Source: Maea johnstoni (lineage: Eukaryota; Annelida; Polychaeta; Spionida; Magelonidae). From it: 64,000 nt of DNA. The stretch spans positions 34,377,699 to 34,441,698 of the forward strand of contig OZ012686.1 of assembly GCA_963942565.1 (NCBI GenBank). The letters are read 5' to 3'. Under the pieces are notes generated by a model. It saw nothing but the letters and a program-made list of their open reading frames with translations. It was not told the DNA's origin and searched no databases. Made by a program: the position numbers and the translations under genes. Below, in pieces: positions 12,401 to 24,400 of this stretch. Positions within the stretch are counted from its first letter, which is position 1. Every line of letters starts with the position of its first letter.

Positions 12401-15400
12401 CCAGGATTTCAAAAATGCCTGTCCAAATCAGCAATTTCAAAAATTTTGCCCGTCCAGATTTAGCTACTTATCTACTTCAAATCCTTATACCAGCTACATT
12501 TAATAGTCTAGATAGCATGTCAAAAAGGGCAATTTACACTTCAGTTTTGTCCTAGAAGATGGTTTGTTAGGAAAATATTTGGTTTTTATACCCCATAAGT
12601 CAAAATTGAAAAATCACCATAGAAATTTTTGCCTATGAGCAGGTCCAAACAGGAGGTTTTTAGGAAACTACCTGTCCAAAAGACAGGTAGGACGGGTCCT
12701 GGCTAAGTCCCTGGGGGGATCCTTATTCCTGTCATGGGTGCCCCTCTCCCATGTCTTACTTCAAACTAATATGAATCCTTTATGGGGGGAGCACTATGTA
12801 GTTTTTAGTTTGGAACCCTAAGTGAAATCAGCAGGCTTTTAGTTGCAGTCACCATAAATAGTGTGATATCATTCCTCTAAAGACCACATGAATTACGTTA
12901 CCTCATCCTTCTTAATTCCTTGGGATTCACCATCAGGTCCGCCTTCAATCACCTCACCCTCATCCTCTACATCTTTAAGTATTTCAAAATCAAGCTGAAA
13001 TGGAAGAAGGGAAACATTACTACATACGTCAATAACCTATTTATATAAATATGCTAGACATATAAATATAAATACATGAATATTATTCAAATAAGCACTT
13101 GTCATTTAGTTTAGGAATTTTAATTTTGATACTCTTTAGTGGATTAAGAAATCTGAAATTGGTTTGTTTCTAAGTTGTATTGGTAAGATACGATAAGCTA
13201 AGAACATTTCATTAGTCTCGTCCATTATTAATCATACCTACATGAAACAACAAGAATAACGAATGATGAACTCTGACATACACAGTAAATCTGTTCTTGA
13301 TTTTAGTTAAATTCTGATATTAATTTTTTTAAATTGCAAAGTGCTTTTGCATCGCCACTACTTGGCACCAGTGTCTTAGCAAGGATTTAGAAACTGGGTG
13401 TCACAATTGGCACTTTCAAAATTTTGGGGCATCCTATTTTTAAGGGACATCACAATAAACTCAGATTATTACCATATTTACTCATTAAAATAAGGCATAA
13501 CATCCTTATTAAGTAATGATAATAATAATAATAATGATAATAATAATAATAATAATGATAATAATAATAATAATAATAATAATAATTTTTATTTCACAAG
13601 GGTAACACAGTCAAATGCAAGATTCGATTTTCGCTGTGGCCCTCAGATCTAAGGATTATAGCTTCGATTCTTCAGGCCACAGAGTTGAAAATTGTTCTTC
13701 AAGGTATAGCTTCTTGAATGATGAGAGAGATGGTGCCATTTTCATATTTAAAGATAAGGAATCCCATATTACTATGCCTTGGCAAGTGAACGACTTTTTA
13801 AATAGCCAAGAAAATGATTGATGAAGAACACAAAACTAGATTGAGATTTATACATGTATGATAACTTCAATATGATCCACTTGTTACAAACTAATCCAGC
13901 CACAAGGAAGATTTCTATTTCCTTTCTTGGATCTTTGCTCCCCTTCCAGACATACTGAATACCCCACCACGGTGGCATCAGGGACTACTAGATTATCTAC
14001 TGGTCCCTGGTGGACACTGTCACCAAGCATTCTAGTCGACATCCTCATCCTGTTTTAACCGGAGCCGCACAGGTACTAACTTGAATATGGGTGGAAGTTG
14101 ATGATGAGCTGAGAATGCTAGGAGAAGTATTAATTACACTAAGTGGAGGGTTAATAACTGAAAATATTACGGTTGACAGAGTCTGAGCTCCTGTCGCCAA
14201 ATTTGGCAATAGCTTGGACAGCCCTGCTAGATGGAAGCCAAATCAGCTTTTTTTGCGGCTTTAACATTTGTTAGATCATTACTAAACTCTGACTGGGGTG
14301 AGCTTGAAATAAGGTTTATGAGGGACAAGGATGGGAAAGGCAATGTTTATGTGTTTCCTAGCACAACGGATAGGTGTTAGATTGATAGAAACAAGGTTGT
14401 TTCAGTCCTGCCCACCCCACTGATATTTAATTGTCCAGAAGAGAATTTAACATTTTGACAGTATAAACAGGAATGAGACTAAAACTTAAGCTTTAATGAG
14501 TCAAATCTGAGGGTATGTGTATGGGACATACTTTTACAATTGACATGTTATTGATAGATGATTACTACTAAGTACTTCAGATCAAGAAATTCTTCTAGGC
14601 AGTATGTTCTGATTCTATGAGTAGTGACTAGGTAGCAGGGTATTCAGTGCTTAGATTTCCCTTAGGTGGTTGGGTCACTGAATATTTTGATTTGATTTTA
14701 ATCTTTTTGATGTAATTGAATAGCTTTCAAGTTTTTCGGGGTATCTAGACTATCTACCCTCAATAAATGTTATTTTTTCGATGTTTATGTCAGAGTAGAA
14801 CAAATTCCTTTTCGTACAGAGAATACACTAAATCAGCATGTGGTATTTCTCTCGGAATAACAGATAATTATGGAGCATAAACAATTTGCATGTCAACTGT
14901 AATGTAATGGCAATAATTTAAAGGTAAGGTGCTGACATATATATGTTTACCTTGTCATGAAAATATTGCTAGAATCTGATTTGAAAGGGTAAGCTGAATA
15001 ACATCGCTCAGTCATTGAGTAAAGTTCTGAGAAACCAGTAACAGATATACCCTTGCACTTCTTACTTATATGTTATATTTCTTAATATTTTAATGCAATT
15101 TTTCAAATGTGCCAGATGTCTGTAAGGCCAGGAAAATAATGTATCTATTTGTTGTTAAAAGTCAGAAAAAAACACATTTTGGGTAGTTTCATGGGTAACA
15201 TGTTCTAAAATCATCTAAAATGCTCCCTAGACTCGTACATAAGTATTTCATGCAGGTCTAACTTTTCATCATAGTACATGATTGGTTGATTTATGTTCTA
15301 GTATTTATCTGATGGCAAATATTTGATGTTATTATGGATTTAAGGTAGTGGACAAAAGTGTCGTATCCGACACAGCTTAGCCTGTCGTATCTGACACAAC

Positions 15401-18400
15401 TTTTTTTGGAATACTCTCACAAAACTGCCAAAGAAAATTGTTTATGGCTTTTGTTCAAAACCTTTTTGAGATGATACCTAGACATGTCTTATAGTGGAAC
15501 TCCCATTAACAGCACATCTCGTATTTGGTATTTGCCCAAAGTTTAGAAAACCTGCGTCGCAAGCTTTTCGTATCCGACACAATTTTATTTTGCTCAAAAA
15601 TGACTTTTTTGTATGAAAAGAATTATTAAATAAAAGCATATGTTAGATAAATCCTTTGTAGACATGATTACAAAGTTAAGTCATTAATACACCGGTCTGT
15701 TTTCCTCTAAAAAATATAAATCATAAGTGTGTAATTGTTGTATCTGACACAATCACAATTAATGGACGCTACCCTTCACAGCACTTAGCCGACCCCAAAT
15801 CCCGGCTCAGCAACCATTAGAAAAACATGATTCTTGTGTCATTTTCACAGAGTTGTAAGATAATTTTTTATTACTCAAACCTACTATATAATAGCCATTA
15901 AGAAGCTTCAGCCTTGGCGGCCTCAGTTTTGGCAACAAACACCAACGTTAACATTATATCATAGCCTTATTGGTGACTTGCAGACAGGGGCTTAGTCCCC
16001 TAGATGCGTCCAACGTGTCACTCAGAGGGACCAGAACACTATTTTTTGATAGTTTGGACACCCAAAAGCTTAGGTCAGGATTTGGCGATGATGACTATTC
16101 CTAGAAGATAGTGCATTTAGTGTCACTCCTACATACAAACAAGCAGTTACTGGCATAAAAAGGCAAAATCAGTAGATATATAGGGTCTTTTTCATTAGTG
16201 GTGTGAACTTTGTACCACACTTTGGACACGGGTCACAGGCACCAACATGTTTCAGAACTAACTTACCGTGCCGGGCAAGTAGTTAAGGATTTTTACTTGC
16301 CCGGCATAATGTTTTGCTTGCCCAAAATAAGTTGTAACATATGCTAGATTGGCATGTATTATTTTTCATGGATTTAATGACTTTAAAACCATATTCTTTT
16401 AAATTTTGTAGCATTGTAAGCATATTTCTGGGTATTTATGTTATTTTTCTATATAAAAAATTGTGCAGTTCTCAGAAAATCAGCTTGCCCATTCGGGAAA
16501 GTGCAAACTAAAATGTACTTGCCCGAAGGCCTTTTTTTTCAAAAATTCACTTGATGGGGCAAGCGGGCTAGTACTTCCGATTGAGCGCACGGGGTGAATA
16601 GAGGTTGGGAATTTTTTCTGAAGTAGGGGTATTGACGATCTTCCGTTTAACCACGCACCTCAATGATTGCCGATTGGAGAGCATTGGTCGTTATTGCGAC
16701 TTTGCGCTCTCGCTGTTCAGTTAGCTTCAGACGTTTGATGCTACAATCGCGCATGTGAGATTGTTAATTGGTCAAAATTACGACCATGCAGCGAATATGA
16801 ACAGTGAGAGCGCAAAGGAACTGCTGAAATTGCGGAATTCAGCGCTGGTTTGCAGACACAGCAAGAGGAAAGGTATGTAATTTTGCTTTTGGGTCATTCC
16901 GTGGTAGCGTACATTGTGTAGGATACGACATTTACACACTTAAAATTTATATTTTTCAGAGGAAAACAGGTATATTGATGACTTAACTTTATAATCATGT
17001 CTATAAAGGACTTATCTAACATGTGCTATTATTTCATATTTTTTTTCTCACAAAAAATGTAATTTTTGAGGAAAATAAAATTGTGTCGGATACGACGAGC
17101 TTGCGACGCAGGTTTTCTCAACTTTGGACAAATACCAAAATCTCTGTTCTGTTCATGGGAGTTCCACTACAAGAAATGTCTAGGTATCATCTCAAAAGGG
17201 TTTTGAACAAGAGTCATGAACAATTTTCTTAAAAAAGATATTGTTTGGCAGTTTTGTGAGAGGATTCTAAAAAAAGGTTGTTGTGTCGGATACGACAAGC
17301 TAGGCTGTGTCGGATACGACACTTTTGTCCACTACCTTAAACCAATATAAAAACACTTATATTTGTCATCAGATCAATATCAGAACTGAAACAAACCAAG
17401 GATGTACTATGTTGAAAAGTTTGATTTGCATGAAATACTTATATGAGTCTAGGGAGGATTTTTAGATCATTTTGGAACATGTTACACATGACACTACCCA
17501 AAATATATCATTTTTCGGAATTTTTAACAAAGTACAATTGCTCCAAGTAAACAATTTATTAAAACTCACAATAATTAGATACTTTATATTCCTGTCCATA
17601 TAGACATCTTGCATATTGGAAAAATTTCATTGAAATATTAAGAAATATAACATTTAAGTAAGAAATGCGAGGGTATACCTGTTACTAATTTCTCACTTGC
17701 TCAATGACTGAGCATGTGATGTTATGCAGCCTACCCTCTCCAATCAGATTCCTGTAATGTTTTTCATGACAAAGTAAACATGTAAAGGTCAGTACCATAT
17801 CTTTAAATAATTACCATCACATTTCAGTTGATGTGCAAATTTTCATGCTCTATAATTATTTGTCATTCTGAGAGACATACCTCATGCTGATTCAGTTTGC
17901 TGTCTGTACGTACATGAATTTATGCTACCCTGACATTAAGATTGAAAGAATTAGATTTATTACCTAAAGGTAAATACTCTGAATAATTTAAAAGCCATTC
18001 CATTATATCAATAATTATATCAATTATAACAAATGTTAAAGCTGAATAGAAGCAGGTTTGGCTTCTGTCTACCAGCTGACCAAGCTATTGCCAAATTTGG
18101 CGACAGGAGTTCAGAATTTGGCAACAGTAATATTTTCAGTTATTAACTCCTCACTAAGAGTAACTAATACTTTTCCTAGCATTCTGAGCATATAACATCA
18201 GCTTCCTCCCATACTCAAGCTAGTACCTGTGGGCCTCCAGTTCAAACAGGATGAGGATGTTGACTAGAATACACAGCTTGGTGACAGTGTCCACCAGGGA
18301 CCAGTAGATACCCTTGTGTCACCGTGGTTGGGTATTCACTATGTCTGGAAGGATAGCAAGATCCAAGAAAGGAAATAGAAACCTTCCTTGTGACTGCATT

Positions 18401-21400
18401 AGTTTGTCACAAGTAGATCAGATGGACGTTATCATACATGTATAAATCTTGATATAGTTGTGTTCTTCAACAAACGTTTTCTCTAATGGGTGTAAACAGG
18501 AACGTTTAAAAAACCTTCCTGGTGTAAATGAGCTGTACAGCTAATTCACTTAAGCATTTTGACTTAGTCCTTTTTTCTACATTTCAATGTACATGTATCA
18601 ATTAAAACTGTTTTTTCAGAGGTGGATCAACTTAGATTAGAATCAAATCCTCATGGCTGTGGTAGAGTGAATACCCTTCTACTGTCCTAATTGCCTAGAC
18701 TATCAAGGATTAATCGCACTTGGCATGCACCAGATAATTAGACAAAGGGTAACCAATCCAAATGGGAATTGATAGACAAACAATGTAAATTGGAACTGAG
18801 AAATTGAGCCTGTTTCATCCCCATGGTATTGACCATGTACTTTTCAAAACATATTTGGACTTCCCCTTGAAAAAAGGTTCATCTTGAATGTTAATAGGTT
18901 GGGTATACTCAAGATAGGGTGTCGTATCCGACACGTTTGTCGTATCCGACACAAATGAAAAACACCTTTTCCCCCCAAATTTTAAGCAGACCTTACACAT
19001 TATATTCTGGGTTCTAATAGGGCTAGGGATAATTGAGACTTTCATGAAATGTCATTTTTTTTGATGCAGTAGTTTTGGAGAAAAATAAACTTTTTCATGT
19101 TTTTTTGTGTCGGATACGACAGCCAGTATTTGGACAAAAGCTTATTTTTACCCAAATTATTTTTTTCTTCAAAATTCATTACCATTTATTCAAACTAACT
19201 TAATTTCATGTGTCCAACCCAAAATGTAACATTTATCATGTTTTAGAATGTTTTTATTGAAGAAAAACCAATGTCGTATCCGACACGCATCGAACACACA
19301 CTTTCCTATTTTTCTCAATTAAACCATCAATAAAGTTCACTAAACACATTTTTATTTCATATCCAAGTCAAAAATCCAAAACTTCAGAATGTCTAGTTTT
19401 AGAATACATATGTATTGAATGTGTACATTATGATTTAATTTTTCACATCTATGTCGCAATTAGTGCGGAATGACCCTTTTCTTACTTCTTCTGAGGGGAA
19501 GTTTTACGAGTTTTTCGTGACATTTGCGCTGGTCATTAACCCTCTAACCGTGAAAAATAGGCCCTGTGCGCTTATTCGGTCATGTGCGCTTAATCAGAAG
19601 AATACGGTATGTCAAACCCTGACCCATAAGTCATATATGAAACCTCTGTTTGGACACCCTGTTTCCAAATGGTTGCAGGAGATTTCGTAACCAAACATCT
19701 TCGTACCCAAACATCTTCGTACCCAACAGATTTCGTCACCACATTTTCGTACCCAAAGGAAATTGATTGAATTAGATAATGGCCAATAAATCACGTATTT
19801 TATAATTGAAGTCAGGTATAGACAGGTGGAAAATAAGGATTTTGGGGGGAAAATTGTGTTGTTTACTTCTTGACAATCTTGTGTACGAAGTTAGCGGTCG
19901 ATTTTCCATCTAACTTTTGTTTCAATTGACAAGTAATATTGTAAGCATTGAAAAGTGTTTAAATATGCGAAGTATCCGATTTGATTTTACGCTATAAACG
20001 AACATTTCTAGTGCCCCTATATCTGCCTTAGATGAGCAACCACTATCCAAATGTCTGCCAAAACACGCTGGTCGCGAAACCGGAAGTAGCGCCATTTTGA
20101 AGGTATAGACTTTTTGAAAGTATAATAATTCAATGCGTAATTGGCGTGCGGCATCAAGAATAAACATGTTAACAACATATAAGGTAGGCAAGCTCCTTTA
20201 TTAGTATCTACTAGCAGGCCCCCGTGCACAGCACGGGTTAGGATTCTAAGTCATACTCAATGATGCACAGGAAGGTCAGAGGCCGAGAATTTAAAAAAAA
20301 AAAATCAAACCACTCAACACATAATGACCCTTACTCAACCATTGGCGTCACTCTTGTTTTTTTAGTTTCTATTTTTTAGTCATCACCAGGAACGGTGAGA
20401 CCAAAATATTATAAATTAGATGAAAATGCATCAATCAGAAAAAAATATGAAAAGTTCAGGCCCACCTTCTAGCAACTCCTATGCACAGCACAGGTTTTGG
20501 TTTTAAGCAATATTGTTTTATGGGCACATCTTATATGGTAAATAACAATATTACAGGATTCATCTGATTAAGTGCAGAGACCCCCTTTTCTGAAAAATGT
20601 TGGAAGCGTAAATACACAAATTCAGAATCAATACCCTCTTTTGCACCTTGGGCACAAATCAATCACAGATAATACAGATAAATTCAAATACAGATAAGTA
20701 GCGGTACTCGATACAATACCAACATACAAATATGGCATCCCAATGGGGATAACCTGATGAAATGGATCCTCCAGAGGTGATCCATCCCAGTAGGCTAACC
20801 CCACAGGGATGTCATATGAGTATGAAATCAACAGGAAACAATAAAAGAGGAGAATGCGAAATATAAGAAAATTAAACTTAAAAGAGGATGCAAAAACATA
20901 TTATTATTCTTATTGGCCCCTTGCTGCAGCTCCCTGGTATAAAAGTTAAAGAGAGATTTATATCAAGTAAATGTTAATAGGATTATATCAAAATTCAACT
21001 CAAGTATGTATCATCACCCCCCCCCCCCCCCCCAATGGGTTTGGGTTCTAAGCCATACTGAGTGACGTGCAGGAAGTGAAGAGTGAACTCCGTCAACCTA
21101 TCAAAATAATGGAATCCCTCGTGAACCAGTTTGACACCATAATCATTGCTCTTGTTGCTATCAGAGATTTGAAATGACTAATAAAGAATTTAAAAAAATG
21201 ATAGGCAAATAAAGACTACCAGGGGTTAGATCCAAGGTTAGAGTCTCCGCTGGATCCCCATTAGCAGTTTTGCCTGCTTGACCCCTCGGAACTCTTAGTT
21301 AAGAGAAGGGAATTTCTTCCTGGTTCCAAATTGCTATCTCGTTGCAATATGACCTAAGCTGTTGAAAGCGATGCAATAAAACCAATTTCTCCCTTCCTTA

Positions 21401-24400
21401 ACTCTAAAGTCTAAAATGGAATCGCCACCAGCAGATTTTGTCACACGCCTGGGGGTTTTGGTAATAGCAGGGGATCCTATAGTTTCTATAGTGCGATCAA
21501 ACCCAAGTTGCGGCATTTATTACCCTGCCGACATATTAGTCGCACTGGGCATCACACTATGGGTTAAGCGGTAGTCTTTGACGGGTACTAAATGAAATTT
21601 CTAATAATCCAAATTCCTATGTGATTGTATATGAGACTTCCTGGTAGCAGTCAAGGAAATTAAAATAATAGATGATGCTCAAAGAACATAAAAAATGAGA
21701 GCAATAGCAAAAGTGAAGAGTGCACTAAAAAACAATGCAGAAATAAATACAATATACAGGAGATGGAGGCAGAGGGAATTTAAAAATAAAAGTAGAGAGG
21801 ATGCTAAAAAGAAAACAAAAAAATAGAGATTGCAAAAGAAGGAAAAATATGGGATGCAAAAATAGATAGGATAGCCCAACAGAAAATTATAGAAAGACTA
21901 AGAAAAATAAGGGAGGCAGAGAGGGAGAAAGAAATAAATAAATAGAGAAAACAAAGGGAAATAGGGGACATAAATACAATACAGGAAGAGAGGAATTAAA
22001 AAGAAAATGAAAAAGAGAAGACAAACAAAGGCAGGGCCATGGTCTTACCGTCTTAGCCAGCAGGGCGTCTGGGTGTCATTTTGGACACCCAAACCCTCAA
22101 AAAGCACCCATCAGGACACCCAAAAGTTATTGTGAAGAATTTCTTAAAATGTCAATCTCAAGCATATAATTGAATTTTTCATCTCCATATAATTCCCATG
22201 ACATTTTATAAGGATATCATGCCTTATTTCGATAAATTCACTTATGTTACTGGTTGAAATCTTAGTATATTGTGGTCCCCCTTAAAAATTTAGACAGCCA
22301 AACATTTTACAATGGCCAATTTTCGGCACCCAGTATATAAATCCTGGCTAAGACCCTGGGCAGGGCCTTTACATTTTCAGACAGGAGCTGTTTGGCTCCT
22401 AGGTCATAGGAGCCAAACAGCTCCTGTCTGAAAATGTAAAGGCCTAGGACCTAGGATTTCAAATTTAGGATCAAGTAAACCCTGATGTGCTTTAGTAACA
22501 GAGGCATACTACATGTTCAATCTTTAGATGGGGGCATGCTCTGCCCCCCCCCCCCTACCAATGGAGAAAGAAGTGCTCCAAATCCATAATTGACCAGGAC
22601 ATGTGAGAAAGTTGCCAGTGAATAGAGGTTGGGCGGTGGTTTCCTCCACCAGTTACAACAGGCCAGTAAACATTTTGCAGGACCAGTAGATGCTAGGTGT
22701 TACTGGTCCTACAGGGGCCTGGAATAGGAATAGTCTTCCCAGTGTTTTAGAATATGACAGATATGAACCCCCCTCTTGGTCCAATATTATTGAGTGTTTT
22801 GAAAGAGAGCCACATACGAAAAGAAATACTGAGGAAAGAATACACATCAATGATGAATGCAGTTCTCAGTGAGATGAAAAAAAAGGGAAGGAACAGAATG
22901 AAAAGAAAAAAGAATAAAAGTAGTGGGGAGAGGAAATGCAAAAGAGAAAATACAGAGTGGACGCAACTAAAGGAATAATGCAGAAGGGCAAATAAAAAGT
23001 TGAGATTGCAAAATGAAAAAGAAAAAAAAGGGAATAAAAAGAAATGTTGAAAAAGAAAATGAGTGCCAGACTGTGAAAAAATAATACACAAAAAGTACTG
23101 TGAATGCAAGAAAGGAAATATAGGAGTGCACACAATTTAGAGGGGAGAGAAAATGAAACACAAATAGGCAGAGATTATAAAAGTGATAAACATGGGGTAA
23201 TAACTAAAAAAGAAAGAAATTCTTAATTGCAAATAAAAACAAAAGCAAACTTACCAACTTGGAGAGTCACAATACAAAAGACAAACACAGGAAGCCGAAA
23301 CAGAAGTACATTAGGGAGATGTGCAACAGCTCGTAGGATACACAAAGAGAAGCAGAAAGATGCAGGTAAGTGACATTGCAATAAAATGTATAAATGAAGG
23401 GGAGGATGACAGACCAAAAAAGGAAATAATAAGCATGAGAAAAGACTCAATACATGAGAAAGAACCGAAAAAGTAAGGAAGGGAAAGGAAAACAAATTTG
23501 GGACAGAACTGAAATAATTAAGTAACCAAAGACTCAAAACAAAAAAATGACAAACCTATATCAAATAGACAGTAAATACCAAAAAGAATAGAGTATCATT
23601 ATGACAAATAAGTATAGACATTCTAAACATGAGAGAATTAATGAGAAGAAAAAAATAGATAATTCTTAAAATACAGGACACAGAACTGAAATGAGATTAA
23701 GTAAGAGCTATTTAGAACGAATGCAGAAAAGTGTTTTGAAAAGTACAGAGAAAATGAACACAATTTGTCATGAGAAATATCAGGAATATATCTAACATGC
23801 TGCAGGAGATCGAAAATATAAATACAATACAATACAATATATATGGCTAATAGGCAACAACGATTCAATGTAATACATACCTTCCATGCTGAAAAGCTGT
23901 AGAGTTTGGCATTCTCAAGGAAGTATGTTCGCTGGTACTCAATTATACTCGCCACTCGGACATCATGGAAATTGGAATATGTGCGAGTCTCATCAATTAT
24001 CGCTCACTCATTATCAATCGACCGAGTGAGCCAAAATTAGCATCAGAATACTACCAAACCAAGAAAAGAAGAAGAAATATACATTCCTAAATGCGTTACT
24101 GAACGCCTCTCAGGTACGTAATTCCTGTTATGACAGTATTTCTTCCACGATTGGATGGACACACTCGAAGCCACACTCGGCAACACTTGAAAATTCTCAA
24201 GTGTTTCTGAGCTTCAACAATAGAGGGCGCGAATTGGAGCTCTCTTGCGCAGTGACCCTGCGCAGTAGGGCAGAAAGCCTCAGAAAATGGCGCCGCCCAT
24301 GAAGGGGGGAGGGGCATAAAAAGGCACATTTCTCAAGATTAAAAGATAAGTAAATATATATCCAAAACAATATGCGTTTTCCCCCCCTCCTTACACCCCT

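Noticed and set aside
22747-23537. Hydrophobic membrane-protein-like open frames on the minus strand
   Set aside because: They arise from translating the pyrimidine strand of the purine-rich tract, which gives Phe/Leu/Ser by composition.
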